Below, one piece after another: positions 30,329-39,800 of a stretch of 64,000 nt of DNA (within the stretch, counting starts at the first letter, position 1; every line of letters starts with the position of its first letter). The position numbers and the translations under genes are program-made. The stretch comes from Pedobacter riviphilus (GTDB lineage Bacteria > Bacteroidota > Bacteroidia > Sphingobacteriales > Sphingobacteriaceae), in NCBI RefSeq assembly GCF_014692875.1, contig NZ_CP061171.1, forward strand, positions 3,100,001 to 3,164,000, written 5' to 3'. The notes beneath the pieces were generated by a model, which saw only the letters and a program-made list of their open reading frames with translations, made no database searches and was not told where the DNA came from.

Positions 30329-31540
30329 TTAGTTAACACGTTTAAATACAAAAGCATCAAAACTTAAATCAGGTACAGAGGTCATGGTACAAAAAGTCAG
30401 GTAATGATTTCCCTTTGTTAAATAAAAGGTGCCTGCTTTTATTTCATCCATCTTTCCACCGGTTATCGGCAGCGCTACACGCCTGGTCAATATTTTCCAG
30501 TCAAGCCGGAGATCGCAGTATGCAGGAGGGTTGCCCGTGCTATTTTGTACGCTATAGTGCAATTTGATTTCGTAGTTACCATCTGCGGGTACATCAATAG
30601 AATAATTGGTCCATTCACCAGTTCTCATAGCAGCAATCCTATACCCTTGCCTGTAATAAATACCTTTGTTGTATGCTGCAGGTTGCCCCCAGAGATCTAC
30701 CCCTTCCGTAGTTCTATACTGCCCACCATCATTCCAGTATCTTCCGTCAATCTCGTTACAAGGGCTTCTGGTATCGTGGTAGGCTACACCGCAGCCTCCA
30801 TTATCATAATCTTCCGCTTCTAAAGGTTCCGAATCAACATCGAATGTTTCTGGCAGTCTGTATGCAAAATCGCGGAAAGATGTAGAAGGTTGCTTGCTGT
30901 AATATCCAAAACCAAAAAAGTTCTTGTCATCAATGATATGTACCAGGCCGTTCTTGGTTGGTATATCGATAGAATAGGCTATGGCCGACGACCAGTTCGC
31001 TTTAAACTCCGTTCTATTTTTACTGCTGTAAACGATTGATGATGGCCCCGCGCCCACCTGCCCCATTGCAGACGAAGCGGTGGCCTTAGCATTCAGCTCA
31101 TATCCGTATTTGTATGCAAAAACATTTATTCCGTTAAGAACCGATAACTTTTTAGAAGAAAAAGTGCCTTTGAGTATATAACGGCACATCAGGCTATCCA
31201 ATTGATCCAAGCGGTAATCCTTCAGGTAGATCGGTTTTTTGCCTGTACGCAATCTTTGTGCATTTAAGTCGTCAGATGCCAATCTAAAACTGGCATTTGT
31301 AGAGGCAAAAAGGGTTATTGAATCTGACTTCAGCACATCGGCCAATTTCAACCGGTCGATCACAAATAATAACGAATCGAAGATTCCGGGTTTACTTTTA
31401 AGATAATCGTAAGTATTGCCTGAGAAACCCCCTCCTGTTTCCGAAGAACCACCCTTTAACTCGTTTTTTTGACAGGAAGGTAACAACAATGCACCGGCTA
31501 CCAAGCCAAGTATCATTATAATAAAACTAAATCTCTTCAT
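30329..31540 (-). CDS. Fasciclin plus CBM6-like lipoprotein
   Basis: A 403-residue lipoprotein (LLLPSCQKNE). Residues 35-215 form a fasciclin domain (NTYDYLKSKPGIFDSLLFVI, SITLFASTNASF, GLVHIIDDKNFF). Residues 235-403 look like a family-6-type carbohydrate-binding module: EAEDYDNGGCGVAYHDT, a YRTTEGVDL segment, YEIKLHYSVQ, and a final FDAFVFKRV strand. The CBM suggests direct binding of polysaccharide on the cell surface. The gene is 1 bp from the upstream SusD stop and is followed at once by the DUF5007-like gene, so all are translated from one message. Confidence 0.78.
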   Translation of the reverse strand: MKRFSFIIMILGLVAGALLLPSCQKNELKGGSSETGGGFSGNTYDYLKSKPGIFDSLLFVIDRLKLADVLKSDSITLFASTNASFRLASDDLNAQRLRTGKKPIYLKDYRLDQLDSLMCRYILKGTFSSKKLSVLNGINVFAYKYGYELNAKATASSAMGQVGAGPSSIVYSSKNRTEFKANWSSAIAYSIDIPTKNGLVHIIDDKNFFGFGYYSKQPSTSFRDFAYRLPETFDVDSEPLEAEDYDNGGCGVAYHDTRSPCNEIDGRYWNDGGQYRTTEGVDLWGQPAAYNKGIYYRQGYRIAAMRTGEWTNYSIDVPADGNYEIKLHYSVQNSTGNPPAYCDLRLDWKILTRRVALPITGGKMDEIKAGTFYLTKGNHYLTFCTMTSVPDLSFDAFVFKRVN

Positions 31541-31541
31541 A

Positions 31542-33113
31542 TTATTTCCAATAAGGATATTGTGTTAACATTGGATTTTGACTGATCAACGTTCGGGAAA
31601 CGGGCCAATAGATACCGCCACTTTGGATGAGCTGGTTAAACTTTGGATCGTTATTTTTGATTTTCTTAAACCTGACATAATCATACCATCGCCAACCCTC
31701 TCCCATCAATTCGCGCCTTCTTTCCTTGAAAATGGCATCCACGAGCGGACCATTATCCCGTTCGCTTACATAGGCTGGTACGCTGTTATTGAGCCTGACC
31801 TGATTTAAAATAGCAATTGCACCATTTTTATCATTTAATGCCGCTTTCGCTTCTGCCAGAAGTAGTCCCATTTCTGTAAATCTGCTGAAAACGATTGGGC
31901 TGGCAAAAACGCCTAAATCTGAGGGCACATTAATACCTTGCTTATTTGGGAAACTAGACCATGGCACGAATATTTTCCTGAAAACAGGATAGGGTTTATC
32001 AAATCCTGTAAAAAAGCCGTCGGCCGACCTCACAATCTTCGTTACACTGTCTACCGTGAAGCGGGCATCTGCTCCCTCGTTATAAATGGAGAATAAACTG
32101 TCTTTAGATACATAAATTGCCGGGATTTTTCGGTTTGGTACAATGGGATCAGCGGCAGTTAATTCTTCTATTACACCCGATGTTGCCAATTCACCCCGGG
32201 CTACTGCAAACAATACTGCTGGGTGATTCGCGGCCCACATATACCCGATGTAACGAACGTTTACTGTAAGTCCGTCGTTTACATTACGGAATGTTCCGGC
32301 CAATGCTGCCCCAGATCCTGAAGGCCGCACGGTTTTATCAACTATCTTTTGCGCATAAATGGCCGCATTCGCATAATCGCCCTTCCAGGCATACATGTGA
32401 GCAAGCATTGCCCAAACCGCTTGTTTACTAACCAGGTAACCGTAGCCGTAGTAAGTTGCGATGTTCTGCCCATAATAAGCTCCTGTTTGTTCAGGATCAA
32501 AACCATCATAAGCATAAGGCAATTTGGGTTCCGCTTCAAGCAAATCATGTTCTATTGCAGCAAAAACCTTATCCTGGGGATCGCGTGGCTTATTGGTAAA
32601 ACTACCTTCATGTGAAGATAAAATAAGCGGTACATCGCCCCATATTCTGCACATATAAAAATAAGAGAAAGCCCTTAAAGCTTTTACCTGCGCCCTGTCT
32701 AAATTATAAGTTTGCTCTACAAATCTTTTATCCTTTTCATACACTTCATGGATTCTTTCCAGGTATAAATTGGCGGCATTAATGGTGGCATAAAATGGGC
32801 GCCAGTCTGAAAGGTCATTAAGGAGCTTATAATCGGCATTCAGCATGTTATTGTGAATGGCCTTAAGATCGAGCCTCGAAGTAGGCTCAAAATCGGCCAA
32901 TCGAACATCTCCGTAAATTACGTGTCGGTTATTATCAGACATTGCAGCCCGGTTAAGTGCATAAACGCCAAACAATGCAGCTCTTGCATCTTCCAATGAG
33001 CTCCACATATTGGTTTCCCCGATGGCACGTGTAGATTCTACATCTAAAATCTTCTTGCATCCTAATAAGGGAAGCAACAGGCTGATAAGCATTATATAAC
33101 TTAATCTTCTCAT
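31542..33113 (-). CDS. susD-like: SusD/RagB family lipoprotein (pair 1)
   Basis: A 523-residue lipoprotein (LLPLLGCKKILDVES). Helical SusD features include TINAANLYLERIHEVYEKD, AQVKALRAFSYFYMCRIWGD, a late ILNQVRLNNSVP and the closing VDAIFKERRRELMGEGWRW with YDYVRFKKI. It partners the SusC that starts upstream (8 bp between stop and start). It is only distantly similar to the second SusD in the operon, so the two pairs probably take up different glycans or chain lengths. Confidence 0.93.
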   Translation of the reverse strand: MRRLSYIMLISLLLPLLGCKKILDVESTRAIGETNMWSSLEDARAALFGVYALNRAAMSDNNRHVIYGDVRLADFEPTSRLDLKAIHNNMLNADYKLLNDLSDWRPFYATINAANLYLERIHEVYEKDKRFVEQTYNLDRAQVKALRAFSYFYMCRIWGDVPLILSSHEGSFTNKPRDPQDKVFAAIEHDLLEAEPKLPYAYDGFDPEQTGAYYGQNIATYYGYGYLVSKQAVWAMLAHMYAWKGDYANAAIYAQKIVDKTVRPSGSGAALAGTFRNVNDGLTVNVRYIGYMWAANHPAVLFAVARGELATSGVIEELTAADPIVPNRKIPAIYVSKDSLFSIYNEGADARFTVDSVTKIVRSADGFFTGFDKPYPVFRKIFVPWSSFPNKQGINVPSDLGVFASPIVFSRFTEMGLLLAEAKAALNDKNGAIAILNQVRLNNSVPAYVSERDNGPLVDAIFKERRRELMGEGWRWYDYVRFKKIKNNDPKFNQLIQSGGIYWPVSRTLISQNPMLTQYPYWK

Positions 33114-33121
33114 TTCTAAAA

Positions 33122-36067
33122 CTATTTAAAATCAACTTTTAATCCGGCAATAAACATCGTTGGCAAGGAAAGTCCGTAGCCGGTATCAATACCGCTGGTA
33201 TTAACCAGTTCGGGGTCGCGCCCGGAGTATGGTGTTATTTTGAATAAATTATTCGCAGAAACAAAAACATAAAAGGACTTAAATTTTGTTGCCTTATTCG
33301 ACTTCAACAACTTGTCGGTTAGATCGAAACCAAGGCTAACGCTTCTCAGCTTAAAAAAAGAGGCATTTTCTAAAAACAGGTCCTGCTCTGTCCGATAAGG
33401 AACAACCGGACTCCAGGGGTTATATATAGGATATAAAGCCGTATTACCCTGTTCCTGCCAAAACGTAAACTCTTTTACCGAATTGATGCTGTTCTCTGCT
33501 TCCTGGTTAATGAAATTGAAGCGGTTAGCCATATTTTGATTCAGCACTTTTCTACCTAAATTAAAATAGAAACTGGTTTGCAAGTCCCATTTTTTGTATC
33601 TCAGGCTGTTGTTCCAACCTCCTGAAACCACAGGTAATATATGCCCCGTTAAAATCTTGTCTTTATCGTCAACATTATAATCACCATTAATGTCTGCCCA
33701 TTTCGGATCTCCTGCTTTTAATTCGGTGCCTTTATAGGTCATTTTATTTCCTGTAGATGGATTTACAGGAACCTCGTCATCAGCATTGTATATACCATTA
33801 TTCTTTAATACCCAAAACTGATCAACGGCCTGGCCAACCTGTAACTTTCTATCATCTATAATAATTTCAGATAAGCCGCCCGGCAAAGCTTTTAAGGTAT
33901 TCCGGTTAAAATTTATATTAACAGCGGAGTTCCAATTAAAACTTTTCTTTGCAACAGATTTTAAAATATCTGCTGATAAAAATAAATCGACACCCTTGTT
34001 ATTAATATCCATACCTGGCTGAAACAATCCTTTATAGCCATACTCTGCAGCCCCCGGAATATTAATCAACTGATTTTTTGTTGTTGTTGAATAAAAGCTC
34101 AGTTCTCCTACAATCCTGTTTTTAAAAAACCCAAAATTTGCCCCTGCACTTAACTGCTCGTTATAACTCCAGGGTATATCATAACCCAGATATCCATATA
34201 GGTAAGACCTCATTAATGTTGCGGTATTCAGGTAAGAAGCAATTCTGAGTTCATTTGTCCAGCCAGCTTCTGATGCGTATTGCGTTCCCAACGAAATACG
34301 ATCGGTTAATTGAGCCATACCAATCCGCCCCACACTGGCTTTAAGCGTTAAAGCCGAAATGATCGGAGACTTTGAGAGTTTGTGATTTTTGATGTCCCAG
34401 GCCCCTGAAATTACTGGAGAAAAGAACCAACGGTGAACCGGTTGCATATTAGATGCGCCATCGGTTCTGAGCAATAAACTTGCGCTGTAAAAATCTTTGA
34501 ACTTATAGGTTGCAGCACTATAAAAAGATAAAAGGTTTGTAGCGGTTTGGTCGAGAAACTTGAAGGTTAACTGGTCTTTAAAAGCGCCATTGGAGCTAAA
34601 ACTGCCTGCTTTGAGCAAATTCACCTTTAAATAGTCGCTTACGCCTTTATAAGCGTAAGAATAGCTGTACCGGTCTTTATCCCATTGGATAGAACTGCCT
34701 ACTGAGAAATCAAAGGAGTGCTTCGAATTTAGGCTAATTTTGTAGTTGAGCGAATTATCATAAACCAGGCGCTGGCTAAGCCCAAAATAGTTGGATGCAT
34801 AGTTCGAATTATCTAATAATGTACTCGGATAAAACAGGTCTCTTCCCCCTTCATTGTAACTCACTCCAAAACGGGTATTGTAGTTGATATCAAACGGTAG
34901 TTTGATCGCCACATTTAAAAAACCATTCACAATATTATTATAATTCTTATCAAATCCTTTATTGTACTCATTGATGAAAGAATTGTAACTGTCAATATTT
35001 GGTGCAGGAGCCTCTGCTAAGTCTGGTAAATACCCCACCTCTGCGAGGCGGTCCCTGTTGTACCTATTCCGATTCCGGTCTAACCGGGTACCTTTTATAT
35101 TAGCACTCACCGTTATCCAGCTTCTCGGTATAATATTCAGGTCAATAGAGGTGTAATATTTATTCAAAGAAGTTTCGTCTGCGTTGCCTGAGCTTTTTTG
35201 TGTTCCCACATTAAACTTAAAGGTGGCTCTCTTAGACCCTCCAGACATTAAAGCATCAGCATTATATATTAATGCATTTTTATAATAAGCATCTGCCCAG
35301 GATGACTCACCATAATATTTGGTTGTAATTGAATCGCGCAAAAAACCAGGATAGGACTGTAACTGTGCAGGAGTAGCATATCTGGTGTAAAAGCGTTGTC
35401 TGAAACTATCTTCGTAACCCCCATTTAAGGTGGTAATTGATGGTTTTGCTGCAATACCAAGAGAAGAGTTAAAACTTATATTTGATGTTGTTGACCCCGC
35501 CCTTGTTCGGATATAAATTACACCGTTTGCGCCGCGGGGTCCGTAGATTGCCGTTTTAGACAGATCTTTTAATACTTCTACTGATTCTATATCAGCAATA
35601 TTTAATCCCGCAAGCAGATTGGTTGACGGGCCAATTCTATTAAAACTATAATCAGGGCGTTGTATATCGTAGGTATATGGGTTTTCGCTTGAAAGAACAG
35701 GCAATCCATCAATAACCACCAATGGTTGGGTTTTTAAAACGTCTTCCTGCGTAATCAACGGAGTAGATGTACCATGAACAAACATGTACTGATAAGTGCC
35801 TGGCTCGCCACTAGCCTCGGTAGCAAACAACCCTGAAACATTGCCTTTTAGATATTGCTGTATACTATTAGCTGGAAAGTTAGATTTTATAGGCACCGGA
35901 ACACTCTGAAGCCCCTTTGATTTGATCGGTTGCTTTTTGATCAGGATTTTCGAAGTATCTTCTAAAGGCTTTTTACTCGAAAGTGAATCAGATTGAACTT
36001 TTTGAACTGCACTTGCAGTACTTAAAAAGCCCAGCAAAAAAACACACAAAACAACAATAATACGCAT
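33122..36067 (-). CDS. susC-like: SusC/RagA TonB-dependent receptor (pair 1), first gene of the operon
   Basis: A 981-residue receptor. Unlike its partner copy it has no carboxypeptidase-regulatory-like domain at the N-terminus. After the signal peptide (VFLLGFLSTASAVQK) a short linker leads straight into the plug (QYLKGNVSGLFATEASGEPG, PLVVIDGLPVLSSENPY, IESVEVLKDLSKTAIYGPRG). The barrel follows and ends in a complete C-terminus (TMFIAGLKVDFK). It is the first gene of the minus-strand operon, so the promoter lies in 36068-36300. No adjacent sigma/anti-sigma pair or hybrid sensor was found, so control may be encoded elsewhere. Confidence 0.93.
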   Translation of the reverse strand: MRIIVVLCVFLLGFLSTASAVQKVQSDSLSSKKPLEDTSKILIKKQPIKSKGLQSVPVPIKSNFPANSIQQYLKGNVSGLFATEASGEPGTYQYMFVHGTSTPLITQEDVLKTQPLVVIDGLPVLSSENPYTYDIQRPDYSFNRIGPSTNLLAGLNIADIESVEVLKDLSKTAIYGPRGANGVIYIRTRAGSTTSNISFNSSLGIAAKPSITTLNGGYEDSFRQRFYTRYATPAQLQSYPGFLRDSITTKYYGESSWADAYYKNALIYNADALMSGGSKRATFKFNVGTQKSSGNADETSLNKYYTSIDLNIIPRSWITVSANIKGTRLDRNRNRYNRDRLAEVGYLPDLAEAPAPNIDSYNSFINEYNKGFDKNYNNIVNGFLNVAIKLPFDINYNTRFGVSYNEGGRDLFYPSTLLDNSNYASNYFGLSQRLVYDNSLNYKISLNSKHSFDFSVGSSIQWDKDRYSYSYAYKGVSDYLKVNLLKAGSFSSNGAFKDQLTFKFLDQTATNLLSFYSAATYKFKDFYSASLLLRTDGASNMQPVHRWFFSPVISGAWDIKNHKLSKSPIISALTLKASVGRIGMAQLTDRISLGTQYASEAGWTNELRIASYLNTATLMRSYLYGYLGYDIPWSYNEQLSAGANFGFFKNRIVGELSFYSTTTKNQLINIPGAAEYGYKGLFQPGMDINNKGVDLFLSADILKSVAKKSFNWNSAVNINFNRNTLKALPGGLSEIIIDDRKLQVGQAVDQFWVLKNNGIYNADDEVPVNPSTGNKMTYKGTELKAGDPKWADINGDYNVDDKDKILTGHILPVVSGGWNNSLRYKKWDLQTSFYFNLGRKVLNQNMANRFNFINQEAENSINSVKEFTFWQEQGNTALYPIYNPWSPVVPYRTEQDLFLENASFFKLRSVSLGFDLTDKLLKSNKATKFKSFYVFVSANNLFKITPYSGRDPELVNTSGIDTGYGLSLPTMFIAGLKVDFK

Positions 36068-36807
36068 AGTTTGTTCGTTGATAATAAAAGTTCTTAGGAC
36101 GGTTAGCTCTAAAAGATATTTTTGAACATTTTAGATTTAACTGGTCTATATTGGTTAGTTATTTACTCAGAGGTGAGTTAAGCCTCCGTGTGATGAAAGA
36201 TTTCTGAATTAATCTGCTCCCAATTTGGTCGGTCTTTATCCGTTTCCTGCGGTTTAATTTGCTGTGGCAAATTTTATATACAGTAATGTGAAACTTTTAA
36301 AGTGGCATGTTTTAATATATCCGGTTCTCAAGGGCGAAGATTAAGGCTCTTCAACATCTCATCTAAAGCTTTTTCAAGCTATTTACCCAATAGACACGGC
36401 TCATCAGATTTAATACTCTGTTTATTTTAAAAAAATAAATATTTATCTATAGGTATTCGAAAAGTAATCTCCGAACAGGAAAAAAATGATCGGCCCCCAG
36501 GTGGCTAAACCCTTCTATTATAGTTTACTAATAGGAACATACAACTGCGGGTTTTTCCATTTTTAAATCAAGCCGGTTAATCTATCAGCTATCGGATCGG
36601 GCTTAAAGTACCGGGAATTTGTTCTTTATGGCAGTTTTTTCCCTTGCACCGGCCTTTGTTAAACAAATCGAACTCAGGTTTATCGTTTTCAGACTTCCAT
36701 TTATATCTGCCTGATGGCTAGCATAACTAAAAATCACAGATCAGATAGTGCATAAAAAAACCGCCCCATAATTGCTTATGAGACGGTCTTTTTTGTCAGA
36801 TGATATT
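36068..36807. promoter_or_regulatory. Upstream region of the SusCD operon and terminator region
   Basis: This 740-bp gap has no gene on either strand. The part next to 36067 must hold the operon promoter (AT-rich, with a TATCTTTT sequence near 36120 resembling a Bacteroidota -7 element, unconfirmed). The other end carries the terminator of the giant lyase gene. Nothing else was recognised in between. Confidence 0.4.
36754..36794 (-). terminator. Terminator after the giant modular protein
   Basis: A hairpin with an interrupted stem (ACCG..ATAA with TTAT..CGGT) is flanked by A and T runs on both sides, 14 bp beyond the stop codon at 36808. Confidence 0.6.
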
Positions 36808-39800
36808 TTATTTATCTACGATCAGCCTGATCGGTGTTAGTTTATTCAGATACACGAAATAAACGCCTAAACGATAATTTCCTGATAAACCCACCTGCAG
36901 ATCGCGGTCTGCAGCGCGATAGCTTCCGCTCTGCATTACCCGGCCTACTACGTCTCTGATGGTTACCGTAATATTCTGATCTCTGAGATCCGGCGTAAGC
37001 CTCACTTTGAAAGACTGCTCTCTAACTGGATTCGGATAAATGATATTGCTGGTTAAAGACTCTGGCGTAAGAGGCTGTGCCGTGATTACATCTGAACGGG
37101 ACTGTGTACTTGAAAGACTACCCGTAGCAGGCGCTGTTCCGTACACCAGTTGCCCTTTGTAATACAAGGTAATATGTGCATTGCTGTCCATTGCGGCTTT
37201 TGGCAGATACGAATGATCGTCAGCCTCGTTAAAGGCAGACCAGTTGCTTTTATAGATGCGGAACTGGATGTTTCCGGTACTGCTTAAAGGATGCAGTTTC
37301 CCTGCCGACTGGTCGATCGATAATTCCAGGTGGCTATCGGCCCCGGCCAGCGAAGGACTGATCTCTGTAAACTGCCCTTTGATCTTGTTATTCCCCAGTT
37401 TGGCATAATCAACTACCATATTTAATCCGGCTGTTCCGTCTTTGCTAAACCAGTAACGCGCAGTCAGATCACTATAATCAATAGCACTGTTGCCTGTGTT
37501 TTTAATGGCAATAAAAGCACTGATTGTATTGCTGTTTGCATTCTGGTTTTGATTCTGATACAACACATTCAGTTTAGTTATAACTGGTACAAGTGCCGGT
37601 TCTTCTCCAGATATCAATTTACCATTGCGGTATAAGGTTATCCGGTTGTTTGTTCCGTAGCTGCTGGTATTGGCCTGGTAAGAATAATCATCTGCTTCTG
37701 AGAAATTAGACCAGTCTTGGTTGGCAAACCTGGTACGGATTACCCCGCTGTTGCTGTTTGCATTTAACTTTCCGCCAGGTATAAAACTATATTCCATGTA
37801 ACCCAGCGCTCCAGAAGCAGGATTTGGTAGTTGTACGTATTTCATTTTCACGTTACTGTTTCCCATCTGGGCATAGTCTATCCAGGTATTTATCCCGGCG
37901 TAATTTTCTGCTGTAAACCAGTAACGCAGGGTTAGCTCATTGTAGTTTATCCCGATCGAATCCTGGTTAACCAGGCTGAAATTTGGCCTGATCACATTGT
38001 TGGTGAGCTGGCCACCATCGCCATCCATTGATTGTACCTGGATATTGAAAGGGATCACGTTAAACGGCTGGGTCGAACTAACTGAAGCATAAGTGTCGTT
38101 CCCTGCCTGTATTGCCGTAATAACGGCCGTTCCCTTACCTACCACCTGCAGTTTATCATTTACGATCTTGGCAACCGTGGTATCGGAACTCGAATAGCTA
38201 ACCGGTAAATTAGCATTTGTTGTCGCACTTAATGTTACATCGGCATCTCCTATCCTTTTGGCAGGTAAGCTGGCGAAACTAATGGTCTGTTCAACTTTAT
38301 GAACGGTTAAGGCCTGGCTTACAGGCGCGGCAGCCGCATATATTGCATTGCCTGCCTGGGTGGCGGTAATGGTGGTAACACCTGCCCCTTTAACCTGGAT
38401 CATATTGTTGGCAACCCTTGCCACCGTGGTGTCTGAACTGGCATAACTGATGGCCAAACCCGAACTGGAAACTGCACCAGCGTTAAAGCTCGTATCGGTA
38501 ACCGTTTTTTCTGGCAAAGCATTAAAGGTGATGGTTTGCGCAACTTGATAAACGGTTAAGGCCTGGCTTACAGGCGCGGCAGCCGCATAGGTTGCATTGC
38601 CTGCCTGAGTGGCGGTAATGGTGGTAACACCTGCTCCTTTAACCTGGATCATATTGTTGACAACCTTTGCCACTGTGGTGTCTGAACTGGCATAACTGAT
38701 GGCCAAACCCGAACTGGAAACTGCACCAGCGTTAAAGCTCGTATCGGTAACCATTTTTTCTGGCAAAGCATTAAAGGTGATGGTTTGTGCAGTTGTTAAA
38801 CTTTCGGCAATCTCCGCATCACTTAATGCCCTGCTATAGATCTTAAATTCATCAATTGAGCCCTTAAAAAGGGGATCATTAAACTGCGATTTACCCAGGT
38901 AATTCAACGTAGTGCCCGTAGTTGTACCTGAAGCGGTGAGCTGCGAAGGTTTAATGTTCAGGTTGGTATTGGTTGATACCAAAGTACCGTTAATGTACAG
39001 CTTTGCCGTATTTCCTGATTGGGTAACGGCCAAATGTGTCCAGGTATCCAACGGAAAAGCAAAGTTGGCACTTACGTTTAACTCTGTACCCCCGTTTTTA
39101 ACGGCATAACGAACCGTTGATAGCTTTACACCATTTACAGTAGGCGTTCCCTGCTGAACGGTAAGGAACATATACTGTGTGGTACTGGTACCAAAATCGA
39201 ATACACGCATCCAGGTAGAGAGTGCATCCATCCTTACCCAGGTCGAAACGGTAAAATCGGATACTGTTTTTACAATCCCTGCTGGCAAGGTAGCGTAAGA
39301 AGTAGCTGTACCATCGAGTTTTAGCGAAGTTCCATCTTTTCCGGCTGCACGGGTTGCCGTTGCCGCCAATGTTCCGTGTGTAGCGCCCCAGCTGTCAATA
39401 GCGCGGGTTCCGCTCCCCTCATCGAATTTAAGGTAAGTAAGCTGGCCAGCCGCAGGTTTTGCGGTTACCGCTGTACCCGGAGGCAATTCTCCTATGCTAT
39501 CAACCGCTGCAATTACATAATAATAAGTAGTTCCATTGCTCACACCGGTATCTGTAAATTTAGGGCTACTTGTACTACCCACTGCAATATAAGGACCTCC
39601 TAATGCGGTTGAACGCTTAACGTTATAGGTAAAATTCTGAATAGCATCCCATTCCAGTACATTTTTTGCATCACCTGCAGCAGCAATTAAATTGCTTACC
39701 GCATTATTTTTCACCGTTAAGGTGATCGTTTGTGTATTGGTAATGCTGTCTTTAACAGCACCTATAATTACTGGAAAAGTACCATATTCGGTAGGCGTGC

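Noticed and set aside
38302..38791. Regular repeats considered as a CRISPR array
   Set aside because: Units are 249 bp, contiguous and in frame within a protein; there are no spacers and no cas genes.
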